From: Pseudomonas sp. DC1.2
GTDB lineage: Bacteria; Pseudomonadota; Gammaproteobacteria; Pseudomonadales; Pseudomonadaceae
Length of the DNA: 64,000 nt
Direction: 5' to 3'
NCBI RefSeq assembly: GCF_034351645.1
Contig: NZ_CP133782.1
Span: forward strand, 4,866,001 to 4,930,000
The notes beneath the pieces were generated by a model. That model saw only the letters and a list, made by a program, of their open reading frames with translations. It was not told the DNA's origin and ran no database searches. The position numbers and the translations under genes are program-made. Positions 1-9,666 of this stretch are shown here, piece by piece. The stretch's first letter is position 1, and each line of letters begins with the position of its first letter.

Positions 1-41
1 CCGCTCCGGATTGGAACGGGCCCATGCAGGTCCACACTAAT

Positions 42-1199
42 TCAGTTGAACAAGCCGTAGAAGAATAGACGGATGCTATCCCACATGCGGCGGAAGATAC
101 CACCTTCCTCGACAGCGTCCAGCGCGATCAGGTTGGCGCTGTGCACCACCTTGTCGTCCAGTTTCACTTCGACTTTACCGATTACGTCGCCCTTGGCGAT
201 TGGCGCAACCAGTTGCGGGTTCATGGTCATGCTGGCGGCAAGCTTCTTCAACTGGCCTTTTGGCAGGGTCATGGTCAGGTCTTCAGCCAGGCCGGCCTTG
301 ACTTGATTAGTGGTGCCTTTCCAGACAGGAGCCTGCGCCAGCTCGGCGCCTTTCTGATAGAAGGTCTGGGTTTCGAAAAAGCGGAAACCATAAGTCAGCA
401 ACTTCTGGGTTTCGGTAGCACGAGCCACTTCGCTGTTGGTGCCGAAAACCACGGCGATCAGGCGCATGCCATCACGTACAGCGGACGACACCATGCAGTA
501 GCCAGCTTCGTCGGTGTGACCTGTTTTCAGACCATCGACGGTCTTGTCGCGCCACAGCAGCAGGTTGCGGTTAGGTTGCTTGATGCCGTTCCAGAAGAAC
601 TCTTTCTGCGAGTAGATCGCATAGTGAGCTGGGTCTTCGTGGATGATCGCGCGAGCCAGCAACGACATGTCGTGAGCCGACGAGTAGTGCTCCGGGTTCG
701 GCAGGCCGGTCGGGTTCATAAAGTGGCTGTTGGTCATACCCAGGTCGCCGGCCGTCTTGTTCATCATGTCGGCGAACGCATCTTCGCTGCCGGCGATGTG
801 CTCCGAGAGCGCAACACTGGCGTCGTTACCCGACTGGATGATGATGCCGTGCAGCAGGTCGCTGACAGTCACCTGCGACCCAACCTTGATGAACATCCGC
901 GAACCGCCGGTACGCCAGGCATTTTCGCTGACGGTAACCGGATCGTTTTCGCCGATCTGGCCACGACGGATTTCCAGCGTCGCGATGTAAGCGGTCATCA
1001 GCTTGGTCAGGCTGGCCGGCGGCAGACGCTGGTCACCGTTGTTCTCTACCAGCACGTTGCCGCTGCTGGCGTCCATGAGCACGTAGGATTTAGCGGCCAG
1101 TTGCGGTGGCGACGGCATCATCTCTACCGCAAATGCGGCAGGAGTGATGAACAGCGGGACTAGCAGGCACAGGCGTTTGGCAAAGGTGGTGATGTTCAT
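42..1199 (-). CDS. dacA: D-alanyl-D-alanine carboxypeptidase (PBP5/6 type)
   Basis: Low-molecular-mass penicillin-binding protein that trims the terminal D-Ala from peptidoglycan pentapeptides in the periplasm. The 385-residue product has an N-terminal signal peptide ending near AFA-VEM, the SxxK serine motif ASLTKLM near residue 65, the SGN motif in IIQSGNDAS near 123 and the KTG motif in DGLKTGHT near 225. A beta-rich PBP5 C-terminal domain follows, and the extreme C-terminus (RRMWDSIRLFFYGLF) is an amphipathic helix of the kind that anchors PBP5/6 to the inner membrane. It is the last gene of the elongation operon, about 185 bases after rlpA, with no obvious terminator between them. Length and motifs are those of the family. 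Confidence 0.96.
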   Translation of the reverse strand: MNITTFAKRLCLLVPLFITPAAFAVEMMPSPPQLAAKSYVLMDASSGNVLVENNGDQRLPPASLTKLMTAYIATLEIRRGQIGENDPVTVSENAWRTGGSRMFIKVGSQVTVSDLLHGIIIQSGNDASVALSEHIAGSEDAFADMMNKTAGDLGMTNSHFMNPTGLPNPEHYSSAHDMSLLARAIIHEDPAHYAIYSQKEFFWNGIKQPNRNLLLWRDKTVDGLKTGHTDEAGYCMVSSAVRDGMRLIAVVFGTNSEVARATETQKLLTYGFRFFETQTFYQKGAELAQAPVWKGTTNQVKAGLAEDLTMTLPKGQLKKLAASMTMNPQLVAPIAKGDVIGKVEVKLDDKVVHSANLIALDAVEEGGIFRRMWDSIRLFFYGLFN

Positions 1200-1385
1200 C
1201 CGTCTCTCGAAATCGCTAATGGAAACTTGCCCAAGGGCAAAACTTTATTCAGACAGCCTTCTAAAGGGCCATCGCGTGTTCAGTTGCTCACTCTGTAACC
1301 CTTGCCGGGCTTTTGTTCTTTAACGAGCCAACAACCAGGTTCACCCCCCAAAACCGCAAGCGAACCTTCAATCAAGTACTGCGTA

Positions 1386-2399
1386 TTACTCGGCAGTCAC
1401 CAGGCTCGGCGAACCGAGATTGGCCATCCGCACACTGTTCTGCACTTGCTGAATCTCACCCTGAGAACCGATCGGCCCCAAGCGTACCCGATGCAGTGTC
1501 TGCTGGTTGCGCACGATCGAGCTGATGAACACCGGAGCGCTCACCATCCCGCTGAGCTTGGACCTCAGGAGTTCTGCAGCGTCCGGGTTGGCGAACGCGC
1601 CCACCTGCAGATACTGGCCAGACGCTGGTACAGAACCGTTTTTTTTTGCATCAATCTGCACCGGCACAACGGCCGCGGCATGCTGCTGCGGCGGCGGAGT
1701 CCACTGCTCGACGGTCCCCGCAGAAGCGGTAATTGTCGGCGCGGCATTTTGCGCTATTTGTGGCTCGTTAAGCATCAACGGCGCCGGACGTCCTTTCTGT
1801 GCCCACCACTCCTGTGGGTCGATGCCTTCAACCTTGACCCGTGCCGTACCGATCTCTGCATAGCCGAGCTTTTTGGCGGCAGCGTAGGACAAGTCGATGA
1901 TTCGATCCGAATAGAACGGTCCACGGTCGTTAACGCGCAGAATTACGCTCTTGTTGTTGTCCAGGTTCGTCACCCGAACATAACTTGGCAGTGGCAGTGT
2001 TTTGTGAGCGGCACTCATGCCGTACAGGTCATAGACTTCGCCGTTGGCGGTGTTCTGACCATGGAACTTGGTGCCATACCAGGACGCCGTACCCGAGGCG
2101 ACGTAACGCTTGGAGTCGTTCAACGGGAAATAGGTCTTGCCCAGCACCGTGTAGGGATTGGCCTTGTAAGGACCGGTGTGCAGGGTCGGCGTGGCATCCG
2201 GAATGCGCGAGACATCGACGTCCCACCACGGAGCGCCGTCTTTGTGGGCGCGGTTGATGTCCAGCCCCGGCGCTGAGCGCACGGAGTTGGAGGCGTATTT
2301 CTGGGTCGGCGCACGACTGGTCGAACAACTGGCGACCAGCATCGCCAACGCGGCATATGCCAGCAGCTTCAGGGGTTTATTCATAGGCAATGCCCGCAT
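1386..2399 (-). CDS. rlpA: RlpA septal lytic transglycosylase lipoprotein
   Basis: Outer-membrane lipoprotein that cleaves denuded (stem-peptide-free) glycan strands at the septum; this activity is known from P. aeruginosa RlpA. The product has a lipoprotein signal with lipobox LVASC near residue 24, a double-psi beta-barrel domain (ASWYGTKFHGQNTANGE near 105, VNDRGPF near 155) and a C-terminal SPOR domain starting at SGQYLQVGAF near 260, which binds denuded glycans. The start overlaps the mltB stop (TAATG). An internal Met five codons later (base 2384) gives a more usual signal peptide start, MNKPLKLLAY, and may be the real one. It sits between mltB and dacA in the same operon. Confidence 0.94.
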   Translation of the reverse strand: MRALPMNKPLKLLAYAALAMLVASCSTSRAPTQKYASNSVRSAPGLDINRAHKDGAPWWDVDVSRIPDATPTLHTGPYKANPYTVLGKTYFPLNDSKRYVASGTASWYGTKFHGQNTANGEVYDLYGMSAAHKTLPLPSYVRVTNLDNNKSVILRVNDRGPFYSDRIIDLSYAAAKKLGYAEIGTARVKVEGIDPQEWWAQKGRPAPLMLNEPQIAQNAAPTITASAGTVEQWTPPPQQHAAAVVPVQIDAKKNGSVPASGQYLQVGAFANPDAAELLRSKLSGMVSAPVFISSIVRNQQTLHRVRLGPIGSQGEIQQVQNSVRMANLGSPSLVTAE

Positions 2400-3409
2400 T
2401 ACTTAACGCCCCGTGCTTGGACCAGCTGTTCAGACAGTTGATGTACAGCCATGGCGTACATCACGCTGCGGTTATAACGCGTGATCGCGTAAAAATTCTT
2501 CAGGCCCATCCAGTATTCGGGGCCATTCTCCCCTTCCAGGCGGAAAGCAGTGACCGGCATATCATCGCGCAGCGCATCATGACTCGACCAGCCCAGCGCC
2601 CGCAACTCCCCGACGGTTTTCGTTGGCTCGATACCCGTGGTCAAACCTTCGTCCACCTGATCGCCACGCACATCGGCGCGACTGACCACGGGCTCGCCCG
2701 CAACCCAACCGTGACGCTTGAAGTAACTGGCTACGCTGCCGATGGCGTCGTCCGCATTGGTCCAGATATTAATGTGGCCGTCACCGTCGAAGTCCACCGC
2801 GTAGGCGCGAAAACTGCTTGGCATGAACTGCGGCAAGCCCATTGCCCCTGCGTAAGAGCCTTTGAGGGTCAACGGATCGACTTGTTCTTCACGCGCCAGC
2901 AATAGAAATTCACGCAATTCCTTGCGGAAGAATTCGGCACGGGGAGGATAGTCGAAACCCAGGGTCGACAACGCATCGATCACCCGGTAATTGCCGGTAT
3001 TGCGGCCGAAAAAGGTTTCAACGCCGATGATCGAGACAATCACCTGGGCCGGCACGCCGTATTCCTGCTCGGCACGGGCCAGCACGGCCTCATGCTGGCG
3101 CCAAAAGTCCACACCGCGGGCGATGCGCGCTTCAGTGAGGAACATTGGGCGATACTCTTTCCACTGTTTTACCCGTTCGGCGGGTTTGGAAATCGCGTCG
3201 AGGATCGCCTGTTTGCGCTCGGCTTCGCGGAACACCGCCATCAGCTGTTCACCGGCAAAGCCGTAGTCGCGGGTCATTTCACCGACGAATTCGGCCACTT
3301 GGGGTGAGCCTTCGTAATCGCCGGCCCGCGCATGTTCCGCGGAACCAAGGATGCCTACCAGGCCGACCCACGGCGCGTATCGAGTCGCCCAGCCACGCAT
3401 TGCTTGCAT
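2399..3409 (-). CDS. mltB: Lytic murein transglycosylase B
   Basis: Family 3 lytic transglycosylase that cuts glycan strands to form 1,6-anhydromuropeptides. The 336-residue form begins MQAMRGWATR, has a hydrophobic secretion signal (WVGLVGILGSAEHARA) without a clear lipobox, the catalytic glutamate in GVETFFGRNTG and the conserved block GSYAGAMGLPQFMPSSF followed by DFDGDGHINIW. I chose the start at 3409 because AAGGTGAAG lies just upstream of it; a Met twelve codons further upstream overlaps the end of rodA and lacks such a site. As the signal has no cysteine it is probably a soluble periplasmic form, like Pseudomonas SltB1, rather than a lipoprotein. Confidence 0.92.
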   Translation of the reverse strand: MQAMRGWATRYAPWVGLVGILGSAEHARAGDYEGSPQVAEFVGEMTRDYGFAGEQLMAVFREAERKQAILDAISKPAERVKQWKEYRPMFLTEARIARGVDFWRQHEAVLARAEQEYGVPAQVIVSIIGVETFFGRNTGNYRVIDALSTLGFDYPPRAEFFRKELREFLLLAREEQVDPLTLKGSYAGAMGLPQFMPSSFRAYAVDFDGDGHINIWTNADDAIGSVASYFKRHGWVAGEPVVSRADVRGDQVDEGLTTGIEPTKTVGELRALGWSSHDALRDDMPVTAFRLEGENGPEYWMGLKNFYAITRYNRSVMYAMAVHQLSEQLVQARGVK

Positions 3410-3426
3410 TGAAATCTTCACCTTAT

Positions 3427-4572
3427 TCAAACCTGTGCGATCCACTTACGATGGGTATGGATCGACATCAAAACCCCAAACGCTGACAGCAGTGTCACTA
3501 GCGAAGTTCCTCCGTAGCTAATGAACGGCAACGGCACCCCTACAACCGGTAACAGGCCACTGACCATACCGATGTTGACGAAAACATAAACAAAAAACGT
3601 CATGGTCAGGCTGCCTGCCAGCAATTTGCCGAACAATGTCTGGGCCTGGGCGGTAATCACCAGGCCGCGACCGATCAACAATAAGTAGATCAACAGCAGC
3701 GCACAAATGCCCACTAGGCCGAATTCTTCGCCCAGCACCGCAATAATGAAGTCGGTGTGGCTTTCCGGCAGGAAGTCCAGGTGCGACTGGGTGCCCAGCA
3801 GCCAGCCTTTGCCAAACACACCACCGGAACCGATGGCGGCTTTGGATTGAATGATGTTCCAGCCCGTGCCCAGCGGATCGCTTTCCGGGTCGAGGAACGT
3901 CAGGATTCGCTGCTTCTGGTAGTCATGCATGATGAAAAACCACATCGCCACCGCCACCGGTACCGCCGCAGCGATCACGCTGAGGATCCAGCGCCAGCGC
4001 AAGCCCCCCATAAACAGTACGAACGCGCCGCCAGCGAGAATCAACAGCGAGGTGCCGAGATCCGGCTGACGCACAATCAGGATAAACGGCAATCCGATCA
4101 AAAACAGACTGACCCCGACGTGCTTTAGCTGCGGCGGCAAGGTGCGTTTGGACAGGTACCAGGCGATGGTCGCCGGCATCAGAATCTTCATGAACTCGGA
4201 CGGCTGGAAGCGGATCACTCCAGGGATGTTGATCCAGCGCGTGGCGCCCATGGCGTTATGCCCCATGACATCCACCACCACCAGCAACAGCACACCGAGC
4301 ACATAACCGATCGGCACCCATCGGGCCATAAAGCGCGGCTCGAACTGGGCAATGACGATCATCGACACCAGACCGATGCCGAACGACGTCGCTTGCTTGG
4401 CCAGCAAGTCCCAGCTCTTGCCACTGGCCGAATACAGCACGAACAGGCTGCCGGCGGCGAGGGTCAGCAGCAGGATCAGCAGCGGGCCGTCGATGTGCAT
4501 GCGTTGCAGCAGCGTCGCCCGGCGACGCATCACGTCCTCACTGGAAAGGATGCGATCGAAATTACTCTTCAC
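3427..4572 (-). CDS. rodA: RodA peptidoglycan glycosyltransferase (SEDS)
   Basis: SEDS-family polymerase that builds glycan strands during cell elongation together with PBP2. The 381-residue protein is strongly hydrophobic with about ten membrane segments and carries SEDS signatures such as RFQPSEFMKILMP, RQPDLGTSL and the C-terminal VGVPLPFISYGGTS. I place the start at the GTG at 4572 (VKSNFDRILSSEDV), which overlaps the last codons of mrdA; the open frame extends further upstream but only as out-of-frame mrdA sequence. The overlap with mrdA suggests translational coupling of the two partners. Confidence 0.95.
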   Translation of the reverse strand: MKSNFDRILSSEDVMRRRATLLQRMHIDGPLLILLLTLAAGSLFVLYSASGKSWDLLAKQATSFGIGLVSMIVIAQFEPRFMARWVPIGYVLGVLLLVVVDVMGHNAMGATRWINIPGVIRFQPSEFMKILMPATIAWYLSKRTLPPQLKHVGVSLFLIGLPFILIVRQPDLGTSLLILAGGAFVLFMGGLRWRWILSVIAAAVPVAVAMWFFIMHDYQKQRILTFLDPESDPLGTGWNIIQSKAAIGSGGVFGKGWLLGTQSHLDFLPESHTDFIIAVLGEEFGLVGICALLLIYLLLIGRGLVITAQAQTLFGKLLAGSLTMTFFVYVFVNIGMVSGLLPVVGVPLPFISYGGTSLVTLLSAFGVLMSIHTHRKWIAQV

Positions 4573-6457
4573 GGGCCGTAGCCTCCGCACTGATTGGGCC
4601 GGCGTATTCCGGTTTGAGTCGGCCATCGGGGTCCAGCAGCCAGGCGTCCATGACTTGACGCACGACTGGCGCGGCCACGCCGGAGCCGGACTCACCGTTT
4701 TCAACCATCACCGACACCACGATTTTCGGGTTGTCGGCCGGTGCAAAACCGACGAACAAGGCGTGGTCGCGATGGCGCTCCTGAACCTTGGAGCGGTCAT
4801 ACTTCTCACCCTGTTTGATAGCAACCACCTGAGCCGTACCACTTTTGCCAGCGATGCGGTATTGCGAACCCACCGCAGCCTTGCGCGCCGTACCGCGTGC
4901 GCCGTGCATGACTTGCTGCATTCCGTGGTTGACCTTGGTCCAGTCGGACGGGTCGCGCAGGATGATGTCCGGCATGGGGTTTTCATCCTTCGGCCGCTGG
5001 CCTTCGACGGTCTTGGCCAGGTGCGGGCGATTCCAGACCCCTTTGTTGGCCACCAGCGCCGTGGCTTGGGCCAGTTGCAGCGGTGTGGACTGCATGTAGC
5101 CCTGGCCGATCCCCAGAATCAGGGTTTCACCGGGGAACCAGGCTTGACGCCGGGTCGCACGCTTCCACTCACGGGACGGCATCAGCCCCGGCGATTCTTC
5201 GAACATATCCAGAGAAACCTTCTGCCCAATGCCGAACTTGCCCAAGTATGCCGACAACCGATCGATCCCAAGTTTGTGGGCCAGGTCATAGAAGTAGGTG
5301 TCGTTGGACCGCATGATCGCGGTATCGAGGTCCACGTAGCCATCGCCGGTACGGTTCCAGTTGCGATATTTGTGATCGTAGTTGGGCAGTTGGTAGTAGC
5401 CGGGGTCGAACACGCGGGTCGACGCCGTCACCACACCCGAATCCAGCCCGGCAATGGCGACCGCCGGTTTGATGGTCGAGCCTGGGGGGTACAGACCGCG
5501 CAGCACTCGGTTGAACAGCGGCCGATCAATCGAGTCGCGCAGCTCAGCGTAAGCCTTGAAGCTGATCCCGGTGACGAACAGGTTCGGATCGAAACTCGGT
5601 TGGCTGACCATGGCCAACACTTCGCCGGTGCTCGGGTCCAGCGCCACCACCGCGCCACGACGACCGCCCAACGCGGCTTCGGCGGCTTCCTGCAATTTGA
5701 TGTCCAGGCTCAGGACGATGTCCTTGCCGGGAATTGGATCGGTACGCTTGAGCACACGTAATACGCGGCCCCGCGCGTTGGTCTCGACTTCCTCGTAGCC
5801 CACCTGACCATGCAGCTCAGGCTCGTAGAAGCGTTCGATGCCGGTTTTGCCGATATGGTGGGTGCCGCTGTAGTTGACCGGGTCGAGGGCCTTGAGCTCC
5901 TTCTCATTGATCCGCCCCATATAACCCACGGAGTGCGCAAAGTGCGCGCCCTGCGGATAGTGGCGAACCAACTGGGCAACCACCTCTACCCCCGGAAGAC
6001 GAAACTGATTCACCGCAATCCGGGCAATCTGTTCTTCGCTCAACTCAAACAGGATCGGCACCGGTTCAAATGGCCGGCGCCCCTGTTTCATACGCTTTTC
6101 GAAGATTTCCCGGTCTTCGGGCGTCAGTTCCAGCACCTGGACGATCACGTCGAGCACTTGCTGCCAGTCCCCGGAGCGCTCGCGGGTCATGCTCAGGCTG
6201 AAGCTGGGCCGGTTATCGGCCACCACCACGCCATTACGGTCGAAGATCAGCCCACGGGTCGGCGGAATCGGCTGCACATGGACACGGTTGTTTTCCGACA
6301 GCGTGGAGTGGTACTCGTACTGAATCACCTGCAGGAAATACAGCCGCGCGATCAACACACAGATCAGCACCACCACCGCAATGGCCCCGAACACGACACG
6401 GCCACGCACCAGACGGGCGTCTTTTTCGTGGTCCTTGATGCGGATCGGCTGGGACAT
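4562..6457 (-). CDS. mrdA: Penicillin-binding protein 2 (elongation transpeptidase)
   Basis: Class B penicillin-binding protein, the D,D-transpeptidase of the elongasome, partner of RodA. The 631-residue product starts MSQPIRIKDHEKDARL, has one N-terminal membrane helix (VFGAIAVVVLICVLIA), a PBP dimer/pedestal domain and a transpeptidase domain with the SxxK motif in YPPGSTIKPAV near residue 330, SND in MRSNDTYFYD near 387 and KSGT in IAGKSGTAQVV near 540. The upstream extension to 6508 runs into rlmH and lacks conservation with the family start, so the Met at 6457 is preferred. It ends GAAGAGTAA, overlapping the rodA GTG start. Confidence 0.96.
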   Translation of the reverse strand: MSQPIRIKDHEKDARLVRGRVVFGAIAVVVLICVLIARLYFLQVIQYEYHSTLSENNRVHVQPIPPTRGLIFDRNGVVVADNRPSFSLSMTRERSGDWQQVLDVIVQVLELTPEDREIFEKRMKQGRRPFEPVPILFELSEEQIARIAVNQFRLPGVEVVAQLVRHYPQGAHFAHSVGYMGRINEKELKALDPVNYSGTHHIGKTGIERFYEPELHGQVGYEEVETNARGRVLRVLKRTDPIPGKDIVLSLDIKLQEAAEAALGGRRGAVVALDPSTGEVLAMVSQPSFDPNLFVTGISFKAYAELRDSIDRPLFNRVLRGLYPPGSTIKPAVAIAGLDSGVVTASTRVFDPGYYQLPNYDHKYRNWNRTGDGYVDLDTAIMRSNDTYFYDLAHKLGIDRLSAYLGKFGIGQKVSLDMFEESPGLMPSREWKRATRRQAWFPGETLILGIGQGYMQSTPLQLAQATALVANKGVWNRPHLAKTVEGQRPKDENPMPDIILRDPSDWTKVNHGMQQVMHGARGTARKAAVGSQYRIAGKSGTAQVVAIKQGEKYDRSKVQERHRDHALFVGFAPADNPKIVVSVMVENGESGSGVAAPVVRQVMDAWLLDPDGRLKPEYAGPISAEATAREE

Positions 6458-6467
6458 GAGGGCAAAG

Positions 6468-6935
6468 CTACTTGTGGTAAGGGTGACCGGACAGCACTGT
6501 CCAGGCACGATACAACTGTTCGCCGATCAGAATCCGCACCAGCGGGTGCGGCAACGTCAGCGGCGACAACGACCAGCGCTGATCAGCCCGGACACAGACT
6601 TCCGGCGCCAGCCCTTCGGGGCCGCCGACCATGAAATTCACCGTGCGCGAATCCAGCCGCCAGCGATCGAGTTCGACCGCCAGCTGCTCGGTACTCCAGG
6701 GCTTGCCATGGACTTCGAGGGTCACAACCCGCTCATTCGGCCCGACCTTGGCCAGCATCGCTTCGCCTTCCTGACGGATGAAACGTGCCACGTCGGCATT
6801 CTTGCCACGGGTGTTGAGCGGTATTTCCACCAGTTCCAGCGCCAGCTCGGACGGAAGACGCTTGGCATACTCATGCCAGCCTTCTTCCACCCACTTGGGC
6901 ATGCGTGAACCGACGGCGATCAGTCGCAGTCGCAC
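6468..6935 (-). CDS. rlmH: 23S rRNA (pseudouridine1915-N3)-methyltransferase
   Basis: SPOUT-class methyltransferase that methylates pseudouridine 1915 of 23S rRNA in assembled 70S ribosomes. The 155-residue length is typical. It shows the family start [19 protein letters not shown], the SAM-binding loop FMVGGPEG near residue 103 and the conserved tail [24 protein letters not shown] (split here: EQLYRAW and HPYHK are the hallmark parts). It lies 9 bases after rsfS, an arrangement common in many bacteria and consistent with both genes acting on the ribosome. Confidence 0.96.
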   Translation of the reverse strand: MRLRLIAVGSRMPKWVEEGWHEYAKRLPSELALELVEIPLNTRGKNADVARFIRQEGEAMLAKVGPNERVVTLEVHGKPWSTEQLAVELDRWRLDSRTVNFMVGGPEGLAPEVCVRADQRWSLSPLTLPHPLVRILIGEQLYRAWTVLSGHPYHK

Positions 6936-6944
6936 AGCGATCCC

Positions 6945-7439
6945 TTATTGCTGGTCTTTGTTGAGCTTGATGAAATGCTCATGGGTGTTTTCCGGGCTGT
7001 GGTGAGCAGCGCTGCCGGCACGGCTCTGTTCGGCGCCCTGCCACAGACGTTCCAGGTCATAGAACTGGCGAGCACTGGCGGTCATCATGTGAACGATGAC
7101 ATCGTCCATGTCGAGCAGTACCCAGTCGCTGTCGCCCTTGCCTTCTTCACCCAGCGGCTTGACGCCCAGGGCTTTGACCGCATCACGAACCTTATCCAGC
7201 ATCGCGCCGATCTGGCGGTTGGAAGTACCTGTAGCAATGATCATGAAGTCAGTGATGCTTTGCTTTTCACGAACGTCGATCACCAGGATGTCCTGGCCCT
7301 TGACGTCTTCCAGGGCCGCAACGGCGACCTTGACCAGCTCTTCGCCGACGAGTGCCGGGCCGGTTTCTGCCGCTACTGGCAGCGGAGCGCTCTTGAACGA
7401 ACCTTTGCGCTTAACTTTAGTTACGTCTTTGTCAGTCAT
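6945..7439 (-). CDS. rsfS: Ribosomal silencing factor RsfS
   Basis: Binds ribosomal protein uL14 and blocks joining of the ribosomal subunits when nutrients are short. The 164-residue form starts MTDKDVTKVKRKGSF. The conserved core (LVKVAVAALEDVKGQDILV, KQSITDFMIIATGTSNRQI, DSDWVLLDMDDVIVHMM, FYDLERLW) spans residues 35-140. The N-terminal 30 residues are basic and the C-terminal tail is low complexity, as in other pseudomonads. A longer frame to 7481 exists, but its leader is unlike the family. It lies between nadD and rlmH. Confidence 0.93.
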   Translation of the reverse strand: MTDKDVTKVKRKGSFKSAPLPVAAETGPALVGEELVKVAVAALEDVKGQDILVIDVREKQSITDFMIIATGTSNRQIGAMLDKVRDAVKALGVKPLGEEGKGDSDWVLLDMDDVIVHMMTASARQFYDLERLWQGAEQSRAGSAAHHSPENTHEHFIKLNKDQQ

Positions 7440-7513
7440 ATAAAACTCGTTTTGCTCGTATGTTCGGGCGCTTCGATACACGTGATCACGTGCCTTGAAG
7501 CGCGCCCTTTTTT

Positions 7514-8239
7514 TCAGTTCGACGCACGGTAAAGTCCGTGCGCTTCGATGTAGGCCAGGACCGCGTCGGGCACCAGGAAACGTACCGACTTACCGCTGGC
7601 CAGCAGTTGACGGATCTGGGTGGCGGATACCGCGAGCGGTGTCTGCCAGACGAATGCAATCTGTCCGCTCGGCCCTTTGAGGGCCAGCGGGTCGCTCACC
7701 GAGCGCGCCGCCAACAGATTGCGCAAGGCATCCGGCGGTTCGCTGTCGGCATCCGGGCGTTGCAGCACCAGGATGTGGCAATGCTGGAGCAACTCTTCCC
7801 AGCGGTGCCAAGTGGGCAGGCCGCAAAAAGCGTCCCAGCCCAAAAGTAGAAACACCTGGTCTGACGCGGCCAACTCGGCGCGCATCAGTTCCAGGGTGTC
7901 GATAGTGTAGGACGGTTTGTTCCGCTGCAATTCACGGGCGTCCACCACCAACGGCGCCACACCGGCCACCGCGCACTCGACCATCGCCAAGCGATCCTTG
8001 GCGGACACCTGCGGTGTGTCCCGATGAGGCGGCCTGGCACTGGGTGTCAGGCGCAACTCGTCGAGACTCAAGGACTCAGCGACCTCCAGCGCACCGCGCA
8101 AATGGCCGATGTGTACCGGGTCGAAGGTGCCGCCCAGCACGCCAATGCGCCGAGGCACCGGCTCGCGGGCAGAAACCTTGGCTGACGGGTCGAGGTCGCC
8201 CAAGTCAGGCCGACTCCTGTCCGCGCAACTGGCCATCAC
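7514..8239 (-). CDS. nadD: Nicotinate-nucleotide adenylyltransferase
   Basis: Adenylates nicotinate mononucleotide to deamido-NAD in NAD biosynthesis. The nucleotidyltransferase motifs are clear: [15 protein letters not shown] near residue 33 (HxGH), [19 protein letters not shown] in the middle and SATQIRQLL (SxTxIR) near 205. The frame from 8239 overlaps the end of proA by about 35 bases and gives about 20 extra residues before the first beta strand; a start further in, such as the GTG for [12 protein letters not shown], is possible. The identity is firm and the exact start is not. Confidence 0.93.
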   Translation of the reverse strand: MMASCADRSRPDLGDLDPSAKVSAREPVPRRIGVLGGTFDPVHIGHLRGALEVAESLSLDELRLTPSARPPHRDTPQVSAKDRLAMVECAVAGVAPLVVDARELQRNKPSYTIDTLELMRAELAASDQVFLLLGWDAFCGLPTWHRWEELLQHCHILVLQRPDADSEPPDALRNLLAARSVSDPLALKGPSGQIAFVWQTPLAVSATQIRQLLASGKSVRFLVPDAVLAYIEAHGLYRASN

Positions 8240-9476
8240 CGACCACGATGTACTTTTCGCAGGTCAGTCCTTCGAGGCCCACCGGGCCGCGGGCGTGCAG
8301 CTTATCAGTAGAAATGCCAATCTCGGCACCCAATCCGTATTCGAAGCCATCGGCAAAGCACGTCGGCGTGTTGATCATCACCGACGATGAGTCGACTTCA
8401 GCCACAAAACGCCGGGTGTCGCTCAGGTCTTCGCTGACAATCGAATCGGTGTGATGGGAGCCGTGACGGTTGATGTGTTCAATGGCCTGGTCCAGCCCGG
8501 CGACCACGCGAATCGACAAAATCGGCGCCAGATATTCGGTGTTCCAGTCGTCCTCGGTCGCCGCCACAGCGTCGATGATCGCCCGCGTGCGCTCGCAACC
8601 GCGCAGTTCGACGCCTTTCTCGCGGAACTGCGCGGCCATCGGCGGCAAGAAATCTTTGGCAACGATTTCATCCACCAGCAGCGTTTCCATGGCGCCGCAA
8701 ATACCATAGCGGTAAGTCTTGGCATTGAACGCAATGCGCTGGGCTTTGTGCAGGTCGGCGTGCGCACTGACGTAAACGTGGCAGATACCGTCCAGGTGCT
8801 TGATCACCGGCACCCGCGCATCACGACTGATCCGCTCGATCAGGCCCCGGCCGCCACGGGGCACGATGACGTCCACGTATTCGGGCATGGTAATCAACGC
8901 GCCAACAGCGGCGCGGTCAGTAGTTTCCACCACTTGCACCACGGCGGCAGGCAAGTCGGCCTCTGCCAGACCGGCCTGGATGCAGGCCGCGATTGCCCGG
9001 TTGGAGTGAATCGCCTCGGAACCGCCGCGCAGGATGGTCGCGTTGCCGGACTTCAGGCACAAGCTGGCGGCATCGATGGTCACGTTCGGTCGGGACTCGT
9101 AGATGATCCCGATTACGCCCAAAGGCACACGCATCTTGCCCACCTGGATGCCCGATGGCCGATAGCTCATGTCACGGATCGCGCCCACCGGATCCGGCAG
9201 TGCCGCGACCTGACGCAGGCCGACGATCATGCCGTCGATGCGTGCCGGGGTCAGCGCCAGCCGTTCCAGCAGTGCCGGTTCAAGACCATTGGCACGACCC
9301 GCCGCCAAATCCAGCTCATTGGCGGCCGTCAGCTCGGCACGCGCAGCATCCAGCGCATGGGCGGTGGCCTGCAGGGCGCGGTTTTTCTGCGCAGTGCTGG
9401 CACGGCCGATGATGCGCGACGCTTCGCGGGCTGCGCGACCCAGGCGGGTCATGTAGTCAAGGACAGACTCAGTCAT
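8205..9476 (-). CDS. proA: Gamma-glutamyl phosphate reductase
   Basis: Second enzyme of proline synthesis; reduces gamma-glutamyl phosphate to the semialdehyde with NADPH. The 423-residue protein has an aldehyde-dehydrogenase-like fold with [18 protein letters not shown] near residue 120, the nucleotide-binding block [14 protein letters not shown] near 150, PRGGRGLI near 210 and the catalytic cysteine in [13 protein letters not shown] near 265. It is the first gene of the long minus-strand operon that runs into nadD and the elongation genes. The 190 bases between it and mpg form a divergent promoter region. Confidence 0.96.
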   Translation of the reverse strand: MTESVLDYMTRLGRAAREASRIIGRASTAQKNRALQATAHALDAARAELTAANELDLAAGRANGLEPALLERLALTPARIDGMIVGLRQVAALPDPVGAIRDMSYRPSGIQVGKMRVPLGVIGIIYESRPNVTIDAASLCLKSGNATILRGGSEAIHSNRAIAACIQAGLAEADLPAAVVQVVETTDRAAVGALITMPEYVDVIVPRGGRGLIERISRDARVPVIKHLDGICHVYVSAHADLHKAQRIAFNAKTYRYGICGAMETLLVDEIVAKDFLPPMAAQFREKGVELRGCERTRAIIDAVAATEDDWNTEYLAPILSIRVVAGLDQAIEHINRHGSHHTDSIVSEDLSDTRRFVAEVDSSSVMINTPTCFADGFEYGLGAEIGISTDKLHARGPVGLEGLTCEKYIVVGDGQLRGQESA

Positions 9477-9666
9477 GGTAGGGCGTTGTCTTTGCTTTAG
9501 GTTAGGGTAAAGAGTAAAGCGGCAGATTATAGCTGTCGTACCTCTCGACTAACAGCGGTGACGGGCGGATGGTCGAAATGGAAGGCGATTTGCCGACGTT
9601 CAGCCGGGATTAAGCTGCAAATTGTTATCATCGCGGCTCAATAAGCCCTGACAAACGCCGCTCATC

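Noticed and set aside
4352..5761. Long plus-strand frame opposite mrdA/rodA
   Set aside because: Shadow of two well-supported genes; no start site or motif.
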